Below are positions 8,582-16,656 of a DNA stretch of 64,000 bases, one piece after another. The first letter of the stretch is position 1. Every line of letters begins with the position of its first letter. The stretch comes from Saprospiraceae bacterium. GTDB lineage: Bacteria; Bacteroidota; Bacteroidia; Chitinophagales; Saprospiraceae. The DNA lies in contig JANQPA010000055.1 in the NCBI GenBank assembly GCA_028285545.1, forward strand, positions 37,154 to 101,153, in the 5' to 3' direction. The notes beneath the pieces were generated by a model that did not search any database, was not told where the DNA came from, and saw only the letters and a program-made list of their open reading frames with translations. A program made the position numbers and the translations under genes.

Positions 8582-11497
8582 ATGATTCAAAAGTTTTACG
8601 CATTAGTGCTTTTTATGACCCTGTCCGTTACTGCAATGATGGGTCAAAATAAATTTACAGTGACCGATGCGGATCTGGTTGCGGACAGCACTTACCTTTG
8701 GAAAACTGGTGATACGGTTATACTTGATGGTTTCGTATTTCTGGAAGAGGGAGGTATTCTGAACATTGAACCAGGGGTAGTGGTTAAGGGTAAAATTGTA
8801 CCTGAAAATGGCATTGGATTGACAGGTGCTCTAATCATTACAAGAGGTGCCCAGATCTTTGCTGAAGGGACTGCCGACAATCCCATTATTTTCACAGCCG
8901 AAGTCGATCCATTGGATGGCTCTTTAACCGCAACCGACAATTTGTTATGGGGAGGACTGATCGTATTAGGAAAGGCTCCTATCGGAGAAGATGTTGACGT
9001 TAATGTCGGATTTCCACAAACGGGGATAGAGGGTATTGAATCAACTGAAACCAGAGCGATTTATGGAGGTACAGAGCCCGAAGATAATTCTGGAGTTCTA
9101 AAATACATTTCCATTCGACATGGAGGTGCCATTCTTGCTGCCGACAATGAAATCAATGGATTAACCTTAGGTGGTGTAGGTTCCAAAACGCAAATAGATT
9201 ATATCGAAGTTTTTGCCAATAAAGATGATGGTATCGAAATCTTTGGAGGTACCGTCAGCCCCAAGCACCTTATAGCAGCCTTTATCGGTGATGACGGTCT
9301 TGATTTTGACGAAAGTTGGAATGGATTCATTCAGTTTGCTATGACCATTACTTATGACGATGCAGTTTTGGGAGAACACTCTGTTGAATATGATGGGTCT
9401 GAAGATAACAGCAATACTCAACCTAGGACCACTGGCCGCATTTACAATGGAACCTTTATCGGAGCAGGAGCTTCTGCTACCAATACTGATTCTAGAGGAT
9501 TACGCCTTCGCGATCAAGGGCAAGCACAATTTTGGAATTGCATCTGGACTGAATATGCAGATTATGTGTTCCGCTGGGATGCAACGGCTCGTGAATTAAC
9601 CCTGGCTAACAATATGGTATTTGGATATGGTGGAGACCTGGATAACCAAAATCGAGGCATTACCGGTTTTACGGAGGAAGATCCTAAATTGGGTGGTATT
9701 TCCAGAGATCCTAATGGAGGCCTTGATCCTCGTTTGGATATGGGTTCTCCTGCCTTAGTAGGTGCTGCTGTTCCTGGAACTAATGAAGATGGTACATTGA
9801 TTAAGCCCCCTTTCCGTGGTGCTTTTGGTAATGAAGTGAACTGGGCGGATGGCTGGACTGCACTAGCCGACAAAGGTTATTTCGGTGATTTAGTAACTCC
9901 TGAACCTACTCCTATTATTACAATTAAAGATACAGACATAGAAGCTGGTGGTACACTTGTTTTGGATGCTGATAATGAGTATTTATTAGATGGTAATGTC
10001 TTCGTTGAAGAAGGCGCTACTATTGTCATTCCTGCTGGCACGGTTATTCGTGGTAAAGCCGTTCCTTCTACTGGTGATATCTCTTCTGCTTTGATCATCG
10101 CCAGAGGTGGCCGTATTGAAGCTACTGGTACTGCTGCCAAGCCTATTATCTTTACGGCTGAATTGGATGATTTGAATTCTACTACCGATTTGACCGCTAC
10201 TGACAATCAGCTTTGGGGAGGGGTTATCATCCTGGGTAAAGCGCCTATTGGCTCAAATATTGATGCCGGGGTAGGATTCCCCCAAACAGGCATTGAAGGG
10301 GTACCTTCTACCGAGTTAAGAGCCCTTTATGGGGGTACTGATCCTGAAGATGATTCTGGTATTTTCACCTATGTTTCTATCCGTCATGGTGGTTCTATCC
10401 TGGCCTCAGATAATGAAATCAATGGTTTGACAATCGGTGGTGTTGGTTCTAAGACTATAATGCACCACATAGAAGTATTTGCTAACAAAGATGATGGTAT
10501 CGAAATCTTCGGTGGCACTTTGAATCTTTCTCATGTAATCGCTGCTTTTGTGGGTGACGATGGGCTTGATTTTGACCAAAGCTGGAATGGTTTCATTCAG
10601 TTTGCCATGACCATTACTTATGATGGCGCTATCCTGGGTGAGCATGCTGTTGAATATGATGGTTCGGAAGATACAGGTAATACAGAGCCCAGAACCACTG
10701 GTCGTATCTATAATGGTACTTTCATTGGTGGTGGTGCCAGCGGTTCCAATACGGACTCGCGTGGTTTACGTTTACGGAATGAAGGTCAGGCTCAGTTCTG
10801 GAACTGTATCTGGACGGAGTTTACTGATTATGTATTCCGGTGGGATGAAAATGCTCGTGACCTTGTCCTTGCAAACAATATCGTCTTTAATTATGGCGGT
10901 GCTTTGGATAGAAATAATAGAGGAATCACTGGATTTACTGAGGAAGATCCTGGTTTACTAAGTATCTCCTGGGATCCTGACGGCGGTTTAGATCCAAGAA
11001 TCGATAGTAGTTCTCCTGCTGCCAGCGGAGCAAGCTTCCCTGATGGAGATCCTGTAGTAACAGAAGTTACTTATCGCGGAGCCTTTAACCCTCTTCCAGA
11101 ATCAGGCCAAGGTCTTTGGTTAGCTGCGGATGCAGGCAATACAACAGGAGGATGGACAGCATTGGCCGCTTATGGTTATCTACCAAATGCATTAAGCACC
11201 AATACCGTTGAAGTAGGATCAAATGCTGCAGGTGTCGCAGTATCTATGTATCCAAGTCCTGCTTATAATGGAATTGTGAATATTGATTTTGAATTACCAA
11301 TAGCTTCTGAAGTAGCTATCCAAGTGATGGATATGAGTGGTCGTGCGTTAAGCACCCAAAGATTAGGGGTGCAGACTGCTGGAAAGAACCTAGTTACTTT
11401 AGACGTAAGCAACTTTAAGACAGGTGCTTTCATCGTGGCAGTACACACAGAAATGGGAATTGTAACTCGCAGATTCACTGTAATGAACCAAAATTAA
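8582..11497 (+). CDS. Secreted tandem-duplicated beta-helix-like protein with T9SS type A sorting domain
   Basis: A Sec signal peptide (about 1-21) precedes two homologous modules of roughly 400 residues (about 25-430 and 445-870). Each has a WGG(L/V)I(V/I)LGKAPIG block, a SIRHGG block, NKDDGIEIFGG, GDDGLDFD and a GLRLR..GQAQFWNCIWTE block. This is the right-handed beta-helix-like family sometimes annotated 'multidrug transporter' in Bacteroidota, where a single module and a lipobox are common. The last 80 residues (ELPIASEVAIQVMDMSG, then FKTGAFIVAV and a terminal strand) form a type A T9SS sorting domain, so the protein should cross the outer membrane and be displayed or released. It is followed by a terminator and then a TonB-dependent receptor, a pairing suggesting surface capture of a nutrient. 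The ligand is unknown. Confidence 0.8.
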   Translation: MIQKFYALVLFMTLSVTAMMGQNKFTVTDADLVADSTYLWKTGDTVILDGFVFLEEGGILNIEPGVVVKGKIVPENGIGLTGALIITRGAQIFAEGTADNPIIFTAEVDPLDGSLTATDNLLWGGLIVLGKAPIGEDVDVNVGFPQTGIEGIESTETRAIYGGTEPEDNSGVLKYISIRHGGAILAADNEINGLTLGGVGSKTQIDYIEVFANKDDGIEIFGGTVSPKHLIAAFIGDDGLDFDESWNGFIQFAMTITYDDAVLGEHSVEYDGSEDNSNTQPRTTGRIYNGTFIGAGASATNTDSRGLRLRDQGQAQFWNCIWTEYADYVFRWDATARELTLANNMVFGYGGDLDNQNRGITGFTEEDPKLGGISRDPNGGLDPRLDMGSPALVGAAVPGTNEDGTLIKPPFRGAFGNEVNWADGWTALADKGYFGDLVTPEPTPIITIKDTDIEAGGTLVLDADNEYLLDGNVFVEEGATIVIPAGTVIRGKAVPSTGDISSALIIARGGRIEATGTAAKPIIFTAELDDLNSTTDLTATDNQLWGGVIILGKAPIGSNIDAGVGFPQTGIEGVPSTELRALYGGTDPEDDSGIFTYVSIRHGGSILASDNEINGLTIGGVGSKTIMHHIEVFANKDDGIEIFGGTLNLSHVIAAFVGDDGLDFDQSWNGFIQFAMTITYDGAILGEHAVEYDGSEDTGNTEPRTTGRIYNGTFIGGGASGSNTDSRGLRLRNEGQAQFWNCIWTEFTDYVFRWDENARDLVLANNIVFNYGGALDRNNRGITGFTEEDPGLLSISWDPDGGLDPRIDSSSPAASGASFPDGDPVVTEVTYRGAFNPLPESGQGLWLAADAGNTTGGWTALAAYGYLPNALSTNTVEVGSNAAGVAVSMYPSPAYNGIVNIDFELPIASEVAIQVMDMSGRALSTQRLGVQTAGKNLVTLDVSNFKTGAFIVAVHTEMGIVTRRFTVMNQN

Positions 11498-11524
11498 GCT
11501 AAAAACTTAACAATTTGATAATCA

Positions 11525-11555
11525 AGCCATCCATCTAACAGTGGATGGCTTTTTC
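11525..11555 (+). terminator. Rho-independent terminator after the beta-helix gene
   Basis: A perfect 9-bp stem, AGCCATCCA (11525-11533) with TGGATGGCT (11542-11550), is followed immediately by TTTTT. It lies 28 bases after the stop, so part of the transcription probably ends before the receptor gene. Confidence 0.85.
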
Positions 11556-11667
11556 TAATTTTGCGGGGATTTTAGCTTGATAAACCGCTAATAATCAGTC
11601 AAAAAACCAAATCATATAAACCTGAAGATCACCATTATTGACTTAACATTCAATTAACAAAGCGCAA

Positions 11668-14523
11668 TTGATAATGAAAAAAACACTTTTTGCCACCATT
11701 CTGGCATTCTCCGTTGGCCTTTGTCTTTTAAGAGCACAAGGAACGATTAGCGGAACCATTATTGATGAAAAATACAGTGAACCCTTAATCGGTGCCAATG
11801 TACTTATCGAAGGAACGGCTATTGGTACATCTACAGACTATGATGGAAAATATCAGTTTCCTGCTGAAGCTGGAACTTACACGATTGTAGTTACTTATAT
11901 TGGATATAATGATAAAAAAATTGAAGACGTAGTCATTAAAGATGGTCAAGTTACGTATTTGGATATAAGCCTTTCTGATGAAGCTGTAGACTTTGATGTT
12001 GAGGTGGTCGTAAAAGCAGCAACGATTGAGCGTTCTGAAAACGCACTTTTGATGTTGCAAAGAAAATCGGATAAAATTCAAGATGGTATTTCCGCCCAGG
12101 AGATGAGTCGTTTTGCAGTCAGTGATGCTGCCAATGCCATGAAAAAAGTGACTGGAGCTACAGTTAGTGGTGGAAAATACATCTATATCCGTGGCCTGGG
12201 TGATCGGTATTCCTTATCTCAGCTAAATGGTTTGATCATTCCAAGTACGGACCCATACCGAAATAGTGCACAGTTAGATTTGATTCCATCCAATTTGTTA
12301 GACAATATAATTACTGCTAAGACCTTTACTCCTGACCAACCTGGTACCTTTACAGGAGGAAATGTAGATATAAAAACCAAGAGTTTTCCTGAGCAAATGA
12401 CCTTTAATGTAAGCATTTCTGGAAGTTACAATACCCAATCGCATCTCATTGACGACTTTTTAACCCATGATGGTGGAAATGGAGATTACTTTGGTTATGA
12501 TGATGGCGGTAGAGAATTGCCATCCATTCTAAGAGATCCATCTGTCCGTGAAATTTTAAATACTCAGGCACCCTTATTAGCTCGCTTAAATATTGGTGGG
12601 GAGGGGCAATCCGTTGCCCAAAGAGCAGATGAAGCCATAAGGGCTTTAAACCCACAGTTCCAACCAGTTCAAACCAATACTCCTGTCAATCATGGGGTAA
12701 CTGTTTCTTACGGAAATCAATTTTCAGTTTTTGGCAAACCACTTGGAGTCATTCTTTCTGCTTCTATGAAGCAAAATTACCAACACCTGGATAGCACAAT
12801 CAACCAAAGAGCCAACTGGATTTTGTTAAATCAATCTTTAGATACACTAGAAAATCAAGGGGATTTTAGAGAAACCCGGAGTGTATTTAATCCAAGTGTT
12901 AATGGAATGCTTGGCTTAGCTTATAAGTTAAGTGATCTAAATACCATAAATTTTAATTTCCTTTACAATCATAATACTACCAAAACTTCCCGTTTCTTAA
13001 GAGGTGAACGCCCAGATAATATCCTCTTCCCCGATATTTTAGAGGGTCGTAATTTATCTTTTAATGAGCGTTTACTGATTAACTATCAATTGGGAGGAAA
13101 ACACATTCTTGCTGGACTTAATAACACCGAGATTGAGTGGAAGGCAAGTTTGGCTAATTCAGAAATGTTGGAGCCCAACACCCGCTTTTTTGAAAACCAA
13201 TTTAATGTCAATAATGGTGCCTTTTCCATCCCGGCTTCTAACGTTCAGCGTCCATTCTACTTCTATCGAACCTTAGATGATCAGCAGGTAGATTTAAAAT
13301 TGGACATCACAATCCCATTCTCTCAGATACCAGGTAATAAATTTAAGTTCGGAACCCTAATTACTCAAAAAGAAAGAGACTTTTCCGAGTTTAGATATCA
13401 GATTGAAGAACACCTGGGATTTACGGAACAGTATCAGGGAAGTGTGAGTCAATATCTCAGAGACGAAAACATTGGTATTGTGGATGTAAATGATGACGGA
13501 ACCAGATACTTTTTAGGTAATTATTTGGTAGACCGTACCGAAGCCCGCAATAACTATTCGGGCACAGATGATGTAACAGCTTTTTATGGAATGTTAACTT
13601 ATCAATTTTCTGAAAGAATAAAATTTGTAGGTGGAGCCAGAGTTGAAACAACAGATATTAGGGTAGAAAGTTTGGATACCACCAGGGCCATTGGACAAAT
13701 CCAAACAACCGATGTTCTTCCTTCTGCTAACTTTATCTACAGTATAAAGGAAAACATGAACATAAGGGCCTCTTACACTCAAACCTTGGCTCGTCCAAAT
13801 ATGAGGGAAATTGCGCCATTTGAATCTTTTGACCCCTTAACAAGAGAACTATATTTAGGTAATCCCGAATTAGATCGTACCAGAATCACTAATTACGATC
13901 TACGTTGGGAATGGTTTATTAAGCCGGGAGAGCTCTTTGCCTTAAGTGGATACTACAAAAATTTCGATGCTCCAATTACGCAATTTTATAGGCTGGCTTC
14001 CTCTCCTGAGATTCAGTTTACTAATGCTACCAGCGCTGATTTATATGGTATAGAATTAGAGTTTCGTAAAGATTTGGCTACTTTAGGTAAGTTATTTACG
14101 AACTTTAAATTAAATACCAATTTATCATTCATTGAATCCACCATGGATGTGGTACGCACAACTCCTATTGATCCTGAAAGCAGACCCTTTGAAGGGCAGC
14201 CTAGTTTTATATTAAACGTAGCCCTTATTTATGAAGATTCAGATAGGGGATTGGATGCTGTTTTGGCCTTAAATTCTCTGGGAGATCGCTTAAACATTAT
14301 TGGACGGGAAGGAACACCTGATATTTTTGATAGAGGAAGAACGCAGTTGGATTTTTCTCTTTCCAAAAAATTAGGTCAGAATATTGATGCAAGATTTACC
14401 GCTCAAAATTTATTAGATGACCGCTTCCTGGTTTCTTCAGAATATGTAGGCCAGGAATACATTTACAGCAGATTCCAAAGAGGAGTTACCTTTGGATTAG
14501 GCCTCTCTTTTAGGATTAGATAA
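11668..14523 (+). CDS. TonB-dependent outer-membrane receptor (CarboxypepD_reg-like type)
   Basis: After a signal peptide (cleavage near ALLRAQG, about 20), residues 25-110 form the carboxypeptidase-regulatory-like beta-sandwich typical of Bacteroidota receptors (GTISGTIIDEKYSEPLIGAN). Residues about 125-240 are the plug domain (SDAANAMKKVTGATVSGGKY and IRGLGDRYS), and the rest is a 22-strand-type barrel ending in GLSFRIR. The family imports large ligands across the outer membrane using TonB/ExbBD energy. No SusD-like gene is adjacent; the neighbour is the T9SS beta-helix protein instead. An upstream terminator and a 110-base leader suggest it may also have its own promoter. The substrate cannot be read from sequence; the PiT-like permease downstream makes an anion such as phosphate a guess only. 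Confidence 0.93.
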   Translation: MIMKKTLFATILAFSVGLCLLRAQGTISGTIIDEKYSEPLIGANVLIEGTAIGTSTDYDGKYQFPAEAGTYTIVVTYIGYNDKKIEDVVIKDGQVTYLDISLSDEAVDFDVEVVVKAATIERSENALLMLQRKSDKIQDGISAQEMSRFAVSDAANAMKKVTGATVSGGKYIYIRGLGDRYSLSQLNGLIIPSTDPYRNSAQLDLIPSNLLDNIITAKTFTPDQPGTFTGGNVDIKTKSFPEQMTFNVSISGSYNTQSHLIDDFLTHDGGNGDYFGYDDGGRELPSILRDPSVREILNTQAPLLARLNIGGEGQSVAQRADEAIRALNPQFQPVQTNTPVNHGVTVSYGNQFSVFGKPLGVILSASMKQNYQHLDSTINQRANWILLNQSLDTLENQGDFRETRSVFNPSVNGMLGLAYKLSDLNTINFNFLYNHNTTKTSRFLRGERPDNILFPDILEGRNLSFNERLLINYQLGGKHILAGLNNTEIEWKASLANSEMLEPNTRFFENQFNVNNGAFSIPASNVQRPFYFYRTLDDQQVDLKLDITIPFSQIPGNKFKFGTLITQKERDFSEFRYQIEEHLGFTEQYQGSVSQYLRDENIGIVDVNDDGTRYFLGNYLVDRTEARNNYSGTDDVTAFYGMLTYQFSERIKFVGGARVETTDIRVESLDTTRAIGQIQTTDVLPSANFIYSIKENMNIRASYTQTLARPNMREIAPFESFDPLTRELYLGNPELDRTRITNYDLRWEWFIKPGELFALSGYYKNFDAPITQFYRLASSPEIQFTNATSADLYGIELEFRKDLATLGKLFTNFKLNTNLSFIESTMDVVRTTPIDPESRPFEGQPSFILNVALIYEDSDRGLDAVLALNSLGDRLNIIGREGTPDIFDRGRTQLDFSLSKKLGQNIDARFTAQNLLDDRFLVSSEYVGQEYIYSRFQRGVTFGLGLSFRIR

Positions 14524-14544
14524 ACACAATATTTTTATTCCTCT

Positions 14545-14576
14545 GAGAAGGCCCAGGCTTGCACTTGGGCCTTCTC
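14545..14576 (+). terminator. Stem-loop terminator after the TonB-dependent receptor
   Basis: An 11-bp perfect stem, GAGAAGGCCCA (14545-14555) with TGGGCCTTCTC (14566-14576), begins about 20 bases after the stop. The U-tract is weak (AATAAG follows), so termination may be partial. Confidence 0.65.
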
Positions 14577-14628
14577 AATAAGTATGCCTCATTTCATAGT
14601 TTAGCATTTTCAAAATGATAGTAAATCC

Positions 14629-15315
14629 ATGAATCGATTCTTCTTGCTTATACTAATAATTTCAACTTTTTTTTCCTGCCAAAATGCTATCAATCAAACT
14701 TCTGAAGGTGGATCCGTAAAGGCAGAAGTATATTCCCAGGAGTGGTATTCAGATACTCTGGACATTGCTACTTTTAGCGGAGGACATTTTTATACCCTGG
14801 AAACAGTATTTGAACAGGTTAGAGGAGTAGAAAAAGTATTGACAGGTTTCATTGGTGGAAAAAGGTCTGAGCCTTCCTTTGAAAGTGTTGTCAAAGGAGA
14901 TACCAAACATCAGATGGGTGTGCAAGTCTATTATAACCCCAAGAGGATCACCTATGTTATGTTGCTGGCTATCTATTTTGCGGCCCATGATCCAACAACT
15001 GCTGACAGACAAGGAATCGAAATAGGATCTCAATTTAGTCCCAACATTTATTTTCACAATGAAAAACAAAAGGAATTTGCCGAAAAACAAATGGTCGAAG
15101 AAAGCAAAAAATCTAAATACGCAGATAAAAAAATCATCACTGGTCTAAAACCATATGATACTTTTTGGGTAGCACCTGAAGAACACCAGGATTTCGCCGT
15201 CAATCATAGAGAAGATGAATATGTGGTGAATGTGGTAAAACCTTATTTAAAAGGCGTAGAAAGGAAATATGGAGCCTGGATGTTGAAAATTAAGGCCATC
15301 TTTCCAGAGGAATAA
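14629..15315 (+). CDS. MsrA-like lipoprotein lacking the catalytic cysteine
   Basis: An N-terminal signal peptide ends in a lipobox (FFSC, Cys17). From about residue 46 the protein follows peptide-methionine (S)-S-oxide reductase A: ATFSGGHFYTLETVFEQVRGV corresponds to the MsrA active-site segment GCFWCxExxFxxxxGV, and GFIGGKR, KHQMGVQVYYNP, GSQFSPNIYFHNE and EEHQDF follow in order. At the position of the nucleophilic Cys there is His53 (codon 14785-14787), the GHAE glutamate is replaced by Met, and the protein contains no cysteine other than the lipidated one. It therefore cannot use MsrA chemistry. It probably survives as a binding or structural protein on the membrane surface. It sits between the receptor and the PiT-like permease on the same strand, 84 bases before the latter. 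Confidence 0.85.
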   Translation: MNRFFLLILIISTFFSCQNAINQTSEGGSVKAEVYSQEWYSDTLDIATFSGGHFYTLETVFEQVRGVEKVLTGFIGGKRSEPSFESVVKGDTKHQMGVQVYYNPKRITYVMLLAIYFAAHDPTTADRQGIEIGSQFSPNIYFHNEKQKEFAEKQMVEESKKSKYADKKIITGLKPYDTFWVAPEEHQDFAVNHREDEYVVNVVKPYLKGVERKYGAWMLKIKAIFPEE

Positions 15316-15399
15316 AAATTATCCTTCCCTTAACCCACAAAATTTTAATTTATCAAATCTGTCCCCTATTTTTAGCCGCAACAAAAATTTCTGAAGATC

Positions 15400-16353
15400 A
15401 TGGATCTTACACTAGTCATCATGTGGGTCGGATTTATCCTTGCCGGCTACTCAGTAGTTGGTAATGATAGTATTCAAACCTTGGGTACTTTTCTCAGTTC
15501 TAATGAAAAACGCCCCTGGTGGGTGCTGTGGATTTTTGCTGGTTCTATCCTCACGGCCACGCTAGTGTACGGATGGTATCAATACGGTGGAGATGTTTCC
15601 TATGAACGTCTGTCTAAGTATCCCTTACCCGATCCCTTTGCCTGGTATTATATTCTTCCACCACTTGTTCTGATGGCCCTGACCCGCACAGGTATACCAG
15701 TGAGTACGTCCTTTTTAATACTTACTTTCTTTAATGAGAAGAACCTCCAAAGCATGGTGGTTAAGTCTATGCTGGGTTATGCCGTGGCTTTTGGTGCAGC
15801 CATACTTCTTTATATTCTTATTACCAGAGCAGTAGAGAAAAGATTCATCGAAAATCCCATTACTAAAAAACAAGAACGCATTTGGGTGCCTTTGCAATGG
15901 CTATCTACAGGTTTTTTGTGGTCACAATGGTTGATCCAGGATTTTGCCAACATTTATGTTTACCTTCCAAGAGAGTTACCAGGTTATCAGCTGGCAATAT
16001 CCTTAGTTATTCTTTTGGCCCTTCTAGCTTATATTTTTGCCTCTAAAGGGGGTGCCATCCAAAAGATTGTCAAAGCCAAAACCAATACGGTAGATATTCG
16101 TTCAGCCACCATCATCGATGCCATCTACGGCTTAGTACTCTACTTCTTCAAAGAACTGAGCAATATCCCTATGAGTACCACCTGGGTATTTATCGGTTTA
16201 TTGGCAGGTCGTGAAATTGCCATCCGACTTCGATTAGAAAAGAAAGTAAACAGATCAGTGCTAAAAATGGTAGGCTCCGATCTTCTGAAGGTCTTCTTTG
16301 GATTGGTCGTGAGTATTTTATTGGTATTATTGATCAAGAACGTACTGTCTTAA
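15400..16353 (+). CDS. PiT-like inner-membrane permease
   Basis: The protein has about eight to nine hydrophobic segments in 317 residues and two inverted-topology-like halves. The N-terminal VVGNDSIQTLGTFLSSN (about 20-36) matches the GANDxxNxxGT signature of inorganic phosphate transporters, and each half has a P-x-S-T motif (IPVSTSFLIL near 98-107 and IPMSTTWVFIGLLAG near 254-268) like the PxSTTH repeats of that family. It is shorter than typical PiT proteins (400-500 residues) and lacks the large central loop, so its substrate may differ. It closes the receptor cluster 84 bases after the MsrA-like gene. PiT-superfamily membership is well supported; phosphate as substrate is inference. Confidence 0.7.
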   Translation: MDLTLVIMWVGFILAGYSVVGNDSIQTLGTFLSSNEKRPWWVLWIFAGSILTATLVYGWYQYGGDVSYERLSKYPLPDPFAWYYILPPLVLMALTRTGIPVSTSFLILTFFNEKNLQSMVVKSMLGYAVAFGAAILLYILITRAVEKRFIENPITKKQERIWVPLQWLSTGFLWSQWLIQDFANIYVYLPRELPGYQLAISLVILLALLAYIFASKGGAIQKIVKAKTNTVDIRSATIIDAIYGLVLYFFKELSNIPMSTTWVFIGLLAGREIAIRLRLEKKVNRSVLKMVGSDLLKVFFGLVVSILLVLLIKNVLS

Positions 16354-16383
16354 TTAGAAAGAAATTAATATGATATTTTAATT

Positions 16384-16443
16384 TCACCACCTTGGCACAA
16401 AGAGGCATAAAGTCTTAGTGTTTCTTTGTGCTCTTAGTGGTGA
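16384..16443. repeat. Interrupted palindrome (dispersed-repeat-like hairpin)
   Basis: TCACCAC (16384-16390) pairs with GTGGTGA (16437-16443) and GCACAAAGA (16395-16403) pairs with TCTTTGTGC (16423-16431). The words, built from CACAAAG and CTTAGTG, resemble short palindromic repeats dispersed in many bacterial genomes. It could also act as a terminator of the permease gene, but no U-tract follows. Confidence 0.55.
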
Positions 16444-16601
16444 GTTTATCTTATCATACTAATTTTCAGATAAAACACCTGTGGGGCTTTTATGCTGATA
16501 TCCTATCATTATTTCCTTACCTTTAACAAGTAACTTACACCCTTCTATACAGGGTACCTCATCCCCAATTTTTACACAAAGGAATAGAAAGGTCCTTATC
16601 A

Positions 16602-16609
16602 TATTTTTG
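16602..16609 (+). promoter_or_regulatory. Candidate -7 element for the caspase-fold gene
   Basis: TATTTTTG matches TAnnTTTG and lies about 48 bases before the ATG. A -33 TTG box at the expected spacing is not seen, so confidence is low. Confidence 0.3.
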
Positions 16610-16656
16610 ATAATTCCTTATATTTAATACTGAAGAGTTCAAAACCCAATAATATC

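Larger units (their letters stand above)
16354..16656. other. Intergenic region with repeat hairpin and candidate promoter
   Basis: No gene is supported in these 303 bases. The first half holds a strong interrupted hairpin (16384-16443); the second half holds a -7-like element (16602-16609) ahead of the caspase-fold gene. Confidence 0.5.

Noticed and set aside
14629..15315. Annotation as an active peptide-methionine sulfoxide reductase MsrA
   Set aside because: The catalytic Cys is His and there is no other cysteine in the mature protein.
15400..16353. Confident annotation as a phosphate transporter (pit)
   Set aside because: Signature motifs are altered (GNDSIQ rather than GANDVAN) and the protein is short; superfamily membership is as far as the sequence goes.
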